A stretch of DNA of 64,000 nucleotides from Tundrisphaera sp051175315 (GTDB lineage Bacteria; Planctomycetota; Planctomycetia; Isosphaerales; Isosphaeraceae), in contig NZ_CP195100.1 of the NCBI RefSeq assembly GCF_051175315.1, positions 3,534,001 through 3,598,000 on the forward strand. The letters are read 5' to 3'. Shown here in pieces: positions 18,601-27,917 of the stretch. The first letter of the stretch is position 1, and each line of letters starts with the position of its first letter. A model generated the notes under the pieces. The model made no database searches and was not told where the DNA came from. It worked only from the letters and a program-made list of their open reading frames with translations. The position numbers and the translations under genes were made by a program.

Positions 18601-19566
18601 ATGCCCGCCCGCCCCGACGCCCCGGCCCCGCCCCGGCCCGGATCGACCATCGATCCCCGGGCCCTGATGCGGATCAAGAGCCTGCAGCTCCGGGCGCGGG
18701 CGACCGTGGAAGGCTTCCTCAAGGGGATCCACCGCAGCCCGTTCCACGGCTTCTCGGTCGAGTTCAGCGAGTATCGCCAGTACAGCCCCGGCGACGATAC
18801 CCGCCACATCGACTGGCGGCTGTTCGCCCGGTCCGACCGCTACTACGTCAAGCGGTTCGAGGACGAGACCAACCTCCGCTGCACCCTGGTCGTCGACACC
18901 AGCCGGTCGATGCAGTACCGCTCCGGCGCGTACAGCAAGGGGGAGTACGCCCGGACCACGGCCGCCACGATCGCCCACTTCCTCGGCCTCCAGCGCGACG
19001 CGGTCGGGTTGCTGACCTTCGAGGATCGGATCACCGATTACCTCCCTCCGCGGCTCCGCCCCGGCCAGCTCCGGCGCCTGATGGGGATGCTCGACCGCGA
19101 GCCGACCGGCCGGTCGACCGACCTGGATGCTCCGCTGGAACAGGTCGCGGCGACCGTCCGCAAGCGCGGGCTCGTCATCCTCCTGTCCGACCTCCTGGCG
19201 CCGGTGGAAACGCTCAAGTCGCGGCTCGGATCGCTCCGGGCCCGGGGGCACGAGGTCGTCGTGCTCCGCATCCTCGACCCGGCCGAGGTCGAGTTCTCGT
19301 TCGCGACCCCGTCGATGTTTCGCGACGTGGAGTCGGGCCGGCAGCTCTACATCGACCCGGACGCCGCCCGCGCCGAGTATCTCCGCAAGTTCGCCGACCA
19401 TGCCGAGGCCATCGAGCGGGCGTGCTCGGACCAGGGGATCGACTACCAGTCGATCCGGACCGACCAGCCCCTGGAATTGATCCTGTTCGACCTGCTCAAG
19501 TCCCGGATGCGGCGCGGCCGACCGGGCGGCCGACGCAGTGCCCCGGGGCAGGGGGCATCGCGATGA
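18601..19566 (+). CDS. DUF58 protein with vWA-like metal site
   Basis: 321 residues, cytoplasmic. The DUF58 signature 'RHIDWRLFARSDRYYVK' begins at residue 68. A vWA-type MIDAS motif D99-T-S-R-S103 follows ('VVDTSRSM'), with other vWA elements such as 'VILLSDLLAP'. DUF58 proteins are the standard partner of MoxR ATPases. The last codons overlap the start of the BatA-like gene (ATGA). The ATG is at the beginning of a Pro/Ala-rich leader of about 20 residues. Confidence 0.93.
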   Translation: MPARPDAPAPPRPGSTIDPRALMRIKSLQLRARATVEGFLKGIHRSPFHGFSVEFSEYRQYSPGDDTRHIDWRLFARSDRYYVKRFEDETNLRCTLVVDTSRSMQYRSGAYSKGEYARTTAATIAHFLGLQRDAVGLLTFEDRITDYLPPRLRPGQLRRLMGMLDREPTGRSTDLDAPLEQVAATVRKRGLVILLSDLLAPVETLKSRLGSLRARGHEVVVLRILDPAEVEFSFATPSMFRDVESGRQLYIDPDAARAEYLRKFADHAEAIERACSDQGIDYQSIRTDQPLELILFDLLKSRMRRGRPGGRRSAPGQGASR

Positions 19567-21650
19567 GCCTGCTCGCGCCGCTGTACCTGCTGGGGGCGTT
19601 GGCCGTCGTCGCGCCGATCGTCTTCCACCTGATCCGCAGGACCACCCGGGGCGAGGTCCCGTTCAGTTCCTTGCTGTTCCTCTCGGCGTCCCCCCCGCGC
19701 CTGACCCGCCGCAGCCGGCTCGACCACTGGCCGTTACTCCTGCTCCGGTCCACCGCCCTGATCCTGCTGGCGATCGCGTTCGCCCGGCCGTTCCTCCGGG
19801 AACTGTCGATCCTCAACCTGGGGTCCGGCGAGCGGAGCCGGGTCGCGGTCCTGATCGACGCCAGCGCCAGCATGAAGCGGGGGGATCTCTGGAAGCAGGC
19901 CCAGGCCGCCGCAGCGGACGCGATCGACGCGACCGGCCCGGACGATCAGATCGCCGTGCTCGCCTTCGACACGGGCACGCGAACGGCGTTCGGCTTCGGG
20001 CAATCCCAGGCCCTCGACGCATCGCGCCGCCAGGCCGCCGCGCGCGGGGTCGTGGCCGGCCTGGCTCCGTCGTGGCGGGGGACCGACCTGGGGCATGCCC
20101 TGATCGACGCCGTGGGGGCGATCGAGGACGTTGGCGACGCGGCGGGCAAGGCGTCCCGGATGCGCCGGCGGATCGTCCTGGTGAGCGACATGGCCCAGGG
20201 GTCGAAGCTCGACGCCCTGGGCGGCTTCGAATGGCCGTCGGACGTCGAGATCGAATGGAAACGGATCGGCGTCTCCGGCTCCAACGCCGGGATCCAAAGG
20301 CAATCTGGCCCGGCCGAGGGGGAGGGGACCGCCGAGAAGGACGGTGGCATCCGGGTGCGGGTCGCCAACGATCCGCTCTCGAAACGGGACACCTTCGCCC
20401 TGGCCTGGGCGGGCGACCCGGGGCCGCCGACCTCGGTCTACGTCCCGCCCGGGGAGAGCCGGGTGGCCAAGCTGCCCCGGCCCCTGGCGTCGGGCTCGCT
20501 CCGGCTCCGGGGCGACGACTTCGACTACGATGACACCCTGTTCGTGGCGGCCGAGCCCGCCGAGCCGGCCACCGTCCTGTTCGTCGGGCCCGACGCGGCC
20601 GACGATCCGGCGGGCTTGCTCTATTACCTCACGCGGGTGTTCGAGGGGGATGGCCGCCGGGCGATCACGGTCGAGCCGAGGTCGCCGACCGCCGCGCTGA
20701 CGAAGCCGGCCGACCGCTCCCTGCCGATGATCGTGCTGGCCGGGGAGACCACGGCGGGCAACGTGGACTTCCTCCGGTCCTTCGTCCGAGACGGCGGGAC
20801 GCTGGTGGCGGTGCCGGCCGCGGGACGGGCCGAGGCCCTGGCGGCCGTGGCCGAGGTCCCGCCCTTCGACGTCGCCGAGGCGCCGGTCAAGGGGGATGTC
20901 CTGCTCGGTGAGATCGCCTTCGACCATCCCCTGTTCGCCCCGTTCGCCTCGCCCCAGTTCAACGACTTCACCAAAATCCACTTCTGGAAGCGTCGGTCGT
21001 GGCCATCCGACGCCCTCGGCCCCGACGCCCGGGTGCTGGCCCGGTTCGAGGGGGGCGACCCAGCCGTCGTGGAGAAGGCCGCCGGAAAGGGCCGAATCGT
21101 GGTCCTGGCGAGCGGCTGGACGCCCGCCGATGGCCAGCTCGCCCGCTCGTCGAAGTTCGTCCCGCTGATGGCCGCGCTGCTGGATCGCGGCGATGCCACG
21201 CCCGAGGCCACCGATCTCCGCGTGGGCGATCCGATCCCGCTGTCGCCCGACGCCCGGTCGGTCCGGACGCCCGACGGCTCGGACGTGCCGGTCGAGGCCG
21301 GGTCCGCCTCGTTCGCAGCGACCGAGTCGCCGGGCGTGTATGCGATCGAGTCGGCCGGTCGGAAGACCCGGCTGGTCGCGGTGAACCTCGACCCGGCCGA
21401 GAGCAAGACCGCCCCGCTGCCGATCGAGACGCTGGAGCAGTTCGGCTGCCGGATGGCGAGCCCGACCCGCGAGGCGGCCGAGCGCGAGAGCCGGAGGCAG
21501 ATGCAGAACGCGGAGCTGGAAGGTCGCCAGAAGGCATGGCGGTGGCTGATCCTGGCGACGATCGGCGTCCTGATCCTGGAAACCGGCCTGGCGGGGTGGC
21601 TCGGTCGCCCCCGTCCCCTTCCTTCGTCAGCGGAGGCCCCGGCGACATGA
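19563..21650 (+). CDS. BatA-like membrane protein with vWA domain
   Basis: 695 residues. The N-terminal BatA-type region has two membrane helices (about 5-23 and 57-75) linked by the conserved 'LIRRTTRGEVPFSSLLFL' stretch. A vWA domain follows with MIDAS D99-A-S-A-S103. The middle is beta-rich, and a final transmembrane helix lies near 660-682. By analogy to Bat proteins it displays a metal-dependent adhesion domain at the membrane and is probably a MoxR client. It starts in the stop codon of DUF58 and its own stop overlaps the next start, both as ATGA. Confidence 0.9.
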   Translation: MSLLAPLYLLGALAVVAPIVFHLIRRTTRGEVPFSSLLFLSASPPRLTRRSRLDHWPLLLLRSTALILLAIAFARPFLRELSILNLGSGERSRVAVLIDASASMKRGDLWKQAQAAAADAIDATGPDDQIAVLAFDTGTRTAFGFGQSQALDASRRQAAARGVVAGLAPSWRGTDLGHALIDAVGAIEDVGDAAGKASRMRRRIVLVSDMAQGSKLDALGGFEWPSDVEIEWKRIGVSGSNAGIQRQSGPAEGEGTAEKDGGIRVRVANDPLSKRDTFALAWAGDPGPPTSVYVPPGESRVAKLPRPLASGSLRLRGDDFDYDDTLFVAAEPAEPATVLFVGPDAADDPAGLLYYLTRVFEGDGRRAITVEPRSPTAALTKPADRSLPMIVLAGETTAGNVDFLRSFVRDGGTLVAVPAAGRAEALAAVAEVPPFDVAEAPVKGDVLLGEIAFDHPLFAPFASPQFNDFTKIHFWKRRSWPSDALGPDARVLARFEGGDPAVVEKAAGKGRIVVLASGWTPADGQLARSSKFVPLMAALLDRGDATPEATDLRVGDPIPLSPDARSVRTPDGSDVPVEAGSASFAATESPGVYAIESAGRKTRLVAVNLDPAESKTAPLPIETLEQFGCRMASPTREAAERESRRQMQNAELEGRQKAWRWLILATIGVLILETGLAGWLGRPRPLPSSAEAPAT

Positions 21651-24600
21651 ACGCGGAACTGGAACGGGCGCTGGAACGGGTCGCGCATCGGGTCCGGCTG
21701 GTCCGGCTCTGGTCGGCGCTCGCCCTCTGCTGGCTGGTTTGGGCCTCGGCCGGGCTGGTGCTGATCGGGCTGGGCGTCCGGCCGTCGCCCGGCCTCCTGG
21801 CGGGCCTCGCCGTCGCGGTGGTCGGGTCGGGGGTGGCGTGCGGGGTCCTCGCCTGGAGGTCGGTGCGGGATGCCCGTTGGGTCGCCCGCCGGGTCGAGGC
21901 GCGGCACCCGGACCTCGATGCCGGGCTGCTCGCTGCCGTCGAGGAACTGCTCCGGCCGACCGCCGAGCCCGCGGGGTTCCTCCGCGATGCCGTGATCCGC
22001 TCGGCGGCGCGACACGCCCGCACCCACGACTGGAACCGCGCCGTGCCGTCCTCGCGGATGGGCGGGGCGATCCTGGCCCACGTCGTCGCGACGGCCGGGC
22101 TGGTCGCGGTCGCGGCCACCCTGGTCGGGTCGACCCCGACGCGGGCCGAGATCCTGGCCGACGCCGCCCGGCCCGCCGACCCCTCGACGATCCAGGTCGA
22201 GGTCGAGCCGGGCAACGCCTCGGTGGAACGCGGCTCATCGTTGCTGGTCGTCGCCCGGTTCCCGGGCTATGTCCCCCCGGACGCCAGCCTCGTCATCGAG
22301 GCCCCGGCGAACCCCGGGCCGGCCCGGCCGATGGCACGGAGCCTGGACGACCCGACCTTCGCCGGCCGGATCGAGTCGGTGGATGCCGACCTATCCTACC
22401 GGATCGAGTTCGCTGGCCGGAGCAGCGAGACGTTCCGCGTCCGCACCTTCGAGTATCCGGCGTTGCTCCGCACCGACGCCCGGCTCGCCTTCCCCGCCTA
22501 CACCGGCATGGAAACCCGGATCGCCGAGGACATCCGCCACGCCTCGGCCATCGAGGGGACCGAGTTGACCCTGACCTGCCGGCTCAACAAGGAGGTCGCC
22601 TCCGCCCTGCTGGTCGACGAGACGGGTGCGGAGATCCCGCTCCTCCCGGGCAAGGAGGATCCCCGCCTGCACACGGCGACGTGGACCCTGACCGACTCGC
22701 ACCGCTACAAGGTCCGCCTCGTCGATCGGGACGGGCTCAAGAACAAGGTCGTGCCCGAGATCGCGGTGAACGTGACCCGCAACAAGCCGCCGACGATCCT
22801 GGTCACCCGGCCGGGGCACGACGCGCGGGTCTCGCCGGTCGAGGAACTGCCGGTCAAGGCGGAGATCGCCGACGACTTCGGCATCATCCGACATGGCCTC
22901 AGCTATGAGCTGACCGGAGTGGAACCGCGCGACCTGCCGATCGGCGATGGCCAGGCCGCCCTGGGCAAGAAAGTGCTGGCCGATCACCTGATCGACTTCG
23001 AATCCCTGAAGGCCGAGCCCGACCAGCTCGTCACCTATCATGTCTGGGCCGAGGACTTCGGCCCCGACGGCAAGCCCCGGCGCACCGACGGCGACATGTT
23101 CTTCGCCGAGGTCCGCCACTTCGAGGAGATCTTCCGCCAGGGCGAACCCCCCTCGGGCGATCAGGAGTCGCAGGAACAACAGCAGGGGGGCAACGCCCAG
23201 CAGGCCGAACAACTGGCCGAGTTGGAGAAGCAGATCATCAACGGCACCTGGAAGGTCATCCGCCGCGAGATCAAGGCGACCCCGAGCGACGCCTTCAAGT
23301 CCGATGTCGAACTGCTCCGCGACTCCCAGGCCCAGGCGATCGAGCAGGCCGTGGCCATGGGCGAAAAGCTGACCGACGCCGCCTCCAAGGCCAGCCTGGA
23401 GAAGGCGGTCGAGGCGATGTCCCGCGCCGGCGACCTCCTGGGCAGGGCCGCCGGTGAAGCGTCGATCCCCGGCCTCACGCCCGCCCTGGCCGCCGAGCAG
23501 GCCGCCTATCAAGCCCTGCTCAAGCTCCGCGCCCGCGAGTTCGAGGTGACCCGGCAGAACTCCAGCCAGCGGCAATCCCGGGGCGGATCGGCCTCGGCCT
23601 CCCAACGTCAGCTCAACCAGCTCGAACTGAAGGATGACGAGAATCGGTTCGAGCAGCAGAGCAAGGCCCGCCAGGATGAGGCCTCCGCCAGGGAGCAGGA
23701 GCGGCGCGAGACCCGGCAGGTGGTCAACCGGCTCAAGGAACTGGCCCAGCGCCAGGGCGACCTCAACCAGCGGGTCAAGGAGCTGCAGGCGGCCCTGGAA
23801 GCCGCCAAGGACGACCCGGCCAAGGAGGAGATCGAGCGCCAGCTCAAGCGGCTCCGCGAGCAGCAGCAGCAGATCCTCCGCGACACCGACGAACTTCAGG
23901 AGCGGATGGAAAACGAAGCCAACCGCGAGCGGATGGCCGAGGCCCGCCAGCAGGTCGAGGAAGGCCGCGAGCACGTTCGCCAGGCATCCGAGGCCCTCGA
24001 AAAGGGCCAGCTCTCCCAGGCCGTGACCGAAGGGGCCCGCGCCGGGCAGAAGCTCGACGAGGTCAAGGAAGATCTCCGCAAGAAGTCGTCCGACCAGTTC
24101 TCCGAGCAGATGACCGCGATGCGCGACCAGGCCCGCAAGCTCGACGAGGGCCAGGACAAGCTCACCGAACGGCTCGACGCCTGGAAGGACTCGGCCCAGA
24201 AGACGCTCCGCGACACCGAGGATCGCCAGAAGCTCAAGGAAGCCCTGGAAGGCCAGCGCAAGGGGTTCGAGGATCTCGTCGACCGGATGCAGAAAACCGT
24301 CCAGGAGGCCGAGGAAACCGAGCCCCTGCTCGCCAAGAACCTGTTCGATGCCGCCCGCAAGGCCGACGTCCCCGGGACCGACGGCGAACTCCAGGACGCC
24401 GGCCAGCTCGTGGATGCGGGCATCGCCAACGAGGCCGCCGAGTCGTCCCGCCGTGCCGGCCGGGGGATCGAGCAGGCCCGCGAGGGCGTCGAACGCGCGG
24501 CCCGCGCCATCCTCGGCGATGAGACGGCCGCCCTCAAGCGTGCCCAGGGAGAAGTCGAGGATCTCGCCAACCAGATCAACCGCGAGATCGCCCAGGCCAA

Positions 24601-25528
24601 CGGCGACCAGCCCGGGGCGATCCCGCCCATTTCCGGCAATCCCGGCGGCACCGAGCCCGGCCGTCGCGATCGCCCCGAACAACCCGGGGAGCCCCAGGCC
24701 GGACAGGCCCGGGACGGCGAGGAAGCCGGACAGCCCGGCCGACGTCCAGGGCAGGAAGGCCAGGAAAGGCAACCCGGCCAGGGGCGGGAAGGCAACCAAC
24801 CCGCCCAGCAACCCGGACGGCGTCAACCCGGGCAAGAGCCGGGCCAGCAGCCCGGCGAAGGCCAGCAGCCGGGGCAGGGGCAACAGCCCGGCCAGCAGGG
24901 CGAAGGACAACAGCCGGGCCAGGGCCAGCAGCCCGGCCAGGGCGAACAGCCAGGACAGCAAGGACAAGGACAACAGCCGGGCCAGGGGCAGCAACCCGGC
25001 CAACAAGGCCAGGGCCAGCAGCCCGGGCAACAAGGCCAGGGGCAGCCGGGCGGCCAGCAGCCGGGCGGCGGGAACCGGCCGGGGGGCGGGCAGCCGCCGC
25101 AACCGGGCGGGCGACAGCCGTCGGAACTGGAACGACTGCTGGAAGGGATGGCGGGTAATAACGGCGGCGGTCCGGGGGGAAGTCCGGGTGGGCCGATCAC
25201 CGGCGAAGGGTTCCGGCAGTGGTCGGACCGGATGCGTGAGGTCGAGGAACTGCTCGATGATCCCAACCTCAGGGCCGAGGCCGCGCGGATCCGCGACCGG
25301 GTCCGGGGGGCCCGCGAGGAGTTCAAGCGGCACGCCAAGACCCCGGACTGGAAGGAGATGCAAGGCATGGTCGCCGAGCCGATCCGCGAGCTGGCCCGGC
25401 GGATCGGCGAGGAGGTCCGGCGCCGCGAGGATCCCGACGCGCTGGTGCCGATCGACCGCGACCCGGTCCCGCCCCGCTATGCCGAAGGGGTGAGACGCTA
25501 TTACGAACGCCTGGGGAGCGGCAAATGA
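21647..25528 (+). CDS. Giant membrane coiled-coil protein with Gln/Pro/Gly repeats (DUF4175-like)
   Basis: 1293 residues. Two membrane helices near the N-terminus (about 20-67) and a third near 145-165 anchor it. An Ig/beta-like extracytoplasmic region extends to about 480, followed by a very long coiled-coil region (about 500-990) rich in Gln, Glu, Arg and Lys. A low-complexity Q-P-G tract (about 1005-1155) precedes a short charged C-terminal helical domain. The general layout resembles DUF4175-type proteins found in MoxR/vWA operons. It may act as a scaffold spanning the cell envelope. It is coupled to both neighbours by ATGA overlaps. Enzymatic motifs were not seen. Confidence 0.85.
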   Translation: MNAELERALERVAHRVRLVRLWSALALCWLVWASAGLVLIGLGVRPSPGLLAGLAVAVVGSGVACGVLAWRSVRDARWVARRVEARHPDLDAGLLAAVEELLRPTAEPAGFLRDAVIRSAARHARTHDWNRAVPSSRMGGAILAHVVATAGLVAVAATLVGSTPTRAEILADAARPADPSTIQVEVEPGNASVERGSSLLVVARFPGYVPPDASLVIEAPANPGPARPMARSLDDPTFAGRIESVDADLSYRIEFAGRSSETFRVRTFEYPALLRTDARLAFPAYTGMETRIAEDIRHASAIEGTELTLTCRLNKEVASALLVDETGAEIPLLPGKEDPRLHTATWTLTDSHRYKVRLVDRDGLKNKVVPEIAVNVTRNKPPTILVTRPGHDARVSPVEELPVKAEIADDFGIIRHGLSYELTGVEPRDLPIGDGQAALGKKVLADHLIDFESLKAEPDQLVTYHVWAEDFGPDGKPRRTDGDMFFAEVRHFEEIFRQGEPPSGDQESQEQQQGGNAQQAEQLAELEKQIINGTWKVIRREIKATPSDAFKSDVELLRDSQAQAIEQAVAMGEKLTDAASKASLEKAVEAMSRAGDLLGRAAGEASIPGLTPALAAEQAAYQALLKLRAREFEVTRQNSSQRQSRGGSASASQRQLNQLELKDDENRFEQQSKARQDEASAREQERRETRQVVNRLKELAQRQGDLNQRVKELQAALEAAKDDPAKEEIERQLKRLREQQQQILRDTDELQERMENEANRERMAEARQQVEEGREHVRQASEALEKGQLSQAVTEGARAGQKLDEVKEDLRKKSSDQFSEQMTAMRDQARKLDEGQDKLTERLDAWKDSAQKTLRDTEDRQKLKEALEGQRKGFEDLVDRMQKTVQEAEETEPLLAKNLFDAARKADVPGTDGELQDAGQLVDAGIANEAAESSRRAGRGIEQAREGVERAARAILGDETAALKRAQGEVEDLANQINREIAQANGDQPGAIPPISGNPGGTEPGRRDRPEQPGEPQAGQARDGEEAGQPGRRPGQEGQERQPGQGREGNQPAQQPGRRQPGQEPGQQPGEGQQPGQGQQPGQQGEGQQPGQGQQPGQGEQPGQQGQGQQPGQGQQPGQQGQGQQPGQQGQGQPGGQQPGGGNRPGGGQPPQPGGRQPSELERLLEGMAGNNGGGPGGSPGGPITGEGFRQWSDRMREVEELLDDPNLRAEAARIRDRVRGAREEFKRHAKTPDWKEMQGMVAEPIRELARRIGEEVRRREDPDALVPIDRDPVPPRYAEGVRRYYERLGSGK
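24770..25100 (+). repeat. In-frame Gln-Pro-Gly repeat tract
   Basis: Imperfect tandem repeats within the giant coiled-coil gene encode variations of QQPGQGQQPGQ, with repeating CAGCAGCCCGGCCAG-like units. They lie at the boundary between the coiled coil and the C-terminal domain. Copy number is likely to vary between strains through slippage. Confidence 0.9.
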
Positions 25529-27888
25529 CCGTGCCGACGCTGATCCTCGGCACCCCCGGCTGGTGGGCCGTCGCGGCCGGCCTGATGGCCCTCGCCGCGG
25601 CCGTGATCGCCTGGAGCTATGGCCGGGCCGGGGGCAAGCCCTCGGTCCGCCTGGCCTGCGCCCTGCTCAAGGCCGCGGGCCTGGCGGCACTGTCCCTGAT
25701 CCTGCTCGAACCTCTGCTCACCGGCACCCGGCCCCGCAAGGGGGCAAACTCGTTCGCGGTGCTGGTGGATAACAGCCGAAGCCTCCAGATCCGCGATCGG
25801 GACGACCAACGATCGCGCGGCGACTGGGTGCGCGACCAGGTCCGGTCGGGGAGCCCCTGGGCGACCCGGCTCGGCCAGGACTTCGACGCCCGGTCCTACG
25901 TCTTCGATTCCCACCTCCGGTCGGTCGAGGGGTTCGATACGGCCCTCGACTTCGACGGCCCCGGCACGGCGCTCGGCTCGTCCCTGACGGCCCTCGCGAA
26001 GCGATTCCGCGGCCTGCCCCTGGCCGGGGTCCTCCTGTTCACGGACGGCAACCGGACCGACCTCGCCGGCCTGGACTGGTCGGCGTTGCCGCCGATCTAC
26101 CCGGTGATCCCCCCCGCGCGAGGGGTGGCCCGCGATGTCGGGGTGCGCGACGTGGCGGTGAGCCAGACCAACTTCGAGGCCGCCCCGGTCGTCCTCCGCG
26201 CCGAGGTCTCGGCCGTCGGGTTCGGGTCCGAACCGATCGTCGCCGCCGTGTTCGACGAGGCCGGGGCGGAGGTGGAACGGCAGCAGGCGAAGGCCTCGGC
26301 CGACGGCCGGCCGCTCTCGTTCCGCTTCCAGTTCCGACCGATCAAGGCGGGGGTCAACTTCTACCAGGTCCGGGCCTTCCCGGCCTCCGAGGAGCCGAAG
26401 GCGGAGGCAGGACAGGTGCCGGCGAACTCGTCGGAGCAGACCCTGGCCAACAACCGCCGACTGGTGGTGGTCGACCAGGGGGGCGGGCCGTATCGGGTCC
26501 TGTATGTCGGCGGCCGGCCCAACTGGGAGTTCAAGTTCCTCCGCCGCGCCCTGAGCGAGGACGAGCAGATCCAGCTCGTCGGCCTGCTGCGGATCGCGCG
26601 TCGCCAGCCGAAATTCGACTTCCAGGCGTCCCGCAACCGGACCACCAGCCCCCTGTTCGACGGCTTCGACAACCCGGACGGCGACACGGCCGAGGCGTCC
26701 GACCGGCCGGTCCTGATCCGGCTCAACACGCTCGACGAGGTCGAGCTTCGCGACGGCTTCCCGAAGACGGCCGAGGAGCTATTCAAATACCACGCGATCG
26801 TCCTGGACGACCTGGAAGCCGGCTTCTTCACCCCGGACCAGCTCGCCCTGGTGCGGAACTTCGTCGGCGTGCGGGGCGGCGGCCTCTTGATGCTGGGCGG
26901 CCCCGACTCGTTCGCCCAGGGGAAGTACGACCGGACACCCATCGGCGAGCTACTTCCGGTCTACCTTAACGGGCCGGCCTCGGCCGCCACGTTCGCGGGC
27001 GACTGCCGCCTGGTGCTGACCCGCGAAGGCTGGCTGCAACCCTGGGTCCGGACCCGCAAGAGCGAGGACGAGGAGCGGAAACGGCTCGCGGCGATGCCCG
27101 CCTTCCAGACCTTGAGCCTGGCCTCGGGGATCAAGCCCGGCGCGGTGACGCTGGCCGAGGTGGCCGACGAGTCGGGCAACCCGGTCCCCGCCCTGGTAGC
27201 CCAGATGTTCGGCAAGGGGCACGTCGCGGCCCTGATGATCGGCGACCTGTGGCGGTGGGGGATCCGCCGCGAGACGCCCGAGGAGGACGACCTCGACCGC
27301 TCCTGGCGGCAGACCGCCCGCTGGCTGGTCAGCGACGTGCCGGGCCGGGTCGAATTGACCGTAAAGCCGGACCCCGACGCCGCGTCCAACGCCGTCGACC
27401 TGATCGCCCGGGTCCGCGACGCCGAGTTTCGCCCGCTGGATAACGCCAAGGTCACGCTCCGCCTGACCCTGCCCGGCGGCGACACGCTGAGCCTGGACGC
27501 CGAGCCGGATGCCCGGGAAAGCGGCCTCTACGCCGCGAGCTTCGCCCCCAAGCAGGCCGGGGCCCACCGCGTGGTCGCCTCGGCCGCCATGCCCGACGGC
27601 TCGGCCATCGGCGAGCGCGAGGCGGGCTGGGCGGCCCAGCCGTCGGCCGACGAGTTCGCCCGCCTGGAGCCCGACCGGGGGTTCCTCGCCGAGATCGCCT
27701 CCCGGACGGGCGGGGAAGTCGTCGATGGTCGCGGCCCCGATGCGTTGGTGTCCGGGCTGATGGCCCGGGGGGCCCCGATCACCGAGCCGTGGACCGCCCC
27801 GCTCTGGCACCATCCCCTGTACTTCGCCATCGCGATCCTCTGCTTCGCCGCCGAATGGGGCCTGCGACGGGTCAACGGCCTGCCCTGA
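25525..27888 (+). CDS. Membrane protein with vWA and glutamine-amidotransferase-like domains
   Basis: 787 residues. Two N-terminal membrane helices (about 10-30 and 40-60) precede a vWA-like domain with D82-N-S-R-S86. A class I amidotransferase-like fold lies at about 305-480 ('YRVLYVGGRPNWEFKFLRR', 'FVGVRGGGLLMLGG'), without an obvious catalytic cysteine. A beta-sandwich region and a C-terminal membrane helix follow. This combination is typical of the last membrane protein in planctomycete MoxR/vWA clusters. It overlaps the preceding gene by ATGA and is followed after 29 bp by the C13-like gene. Function is unknown, but its context ties it to the MoxR machine. Confidence 0.88.
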   Translation: MTVPTLILGTPGWWAVAAGLMALAAAVIAWSYGRAGGKPSVRLACALLKAAGLAALSLILLEPLLTGTRPRKGANSFAVLVDNSRSLQIRDRDDQRSRGDWVRDQVRSGSPWATRLGQDFDARSYVFDSHLRSVEGFDTALDFDGPGTALGSSLTALAKRFRGLPLAGVLLFTDGNRTDLAGLDWSALPPIYPVIPPARGVARDVGVRDVAVSQTNFEAAPVVLRAEVSAVGFGSEPIVAAVFDEAGAEVERQQAKASADGRPLSFRFQFRPIKAGVNFYQVRAFPASEEPKAEAGQVPANSSEQTLANNRRLVVVDQGGGPYRVLYVGGRPNWEFKFLRRALSEDEQIQLVGLLRIARRQPKFDFQASRNRTTSPLFDGFDNPDGDTAEASDRPVLIRLNTLDEVELRDGFPKTAEELFKYHAIVLDDLEAGFFTPDQLALVRNFVGVRGGGLLMLGGPDSFAQGKYDRTPIGELLPVYLNGPASAATFAGDCRLVLTREGWLQPWVRTRKSEDEERKRLAAMPAFQTLSLASGIKPGAVTLAEVADESGNPVPALVAQMFGKGHVAALMIGDLWRWGIRRETPEEDDLDRSWRQTARWLVSDVPGRVELTVKPDPDAASNAVDLIARVRDAEFRPLDNAKVTLRLTLPGGDTLSLDAEPDARESGLYAASFAPKQAGAHRVVASAAMPDGSAIGEREAGWAAQPSADEFARLEPDRGFLAEIASRTGGEVVDGRGPDALVSGLMARGAPITEPWTAPLWHHPLYFAIAILCFAAEWGLRRVNGLP

Positions 27889-27917
27889 CCGAAGCGAAAC
27901 CCTGCCAGGACCCGCCC

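Noticed and set aside
24770..25100. Possible CRISPR-like or satellite array
   Set aside because: Repeats are in frame and encode a Q-P-G tract; no unique spacers of constant length.
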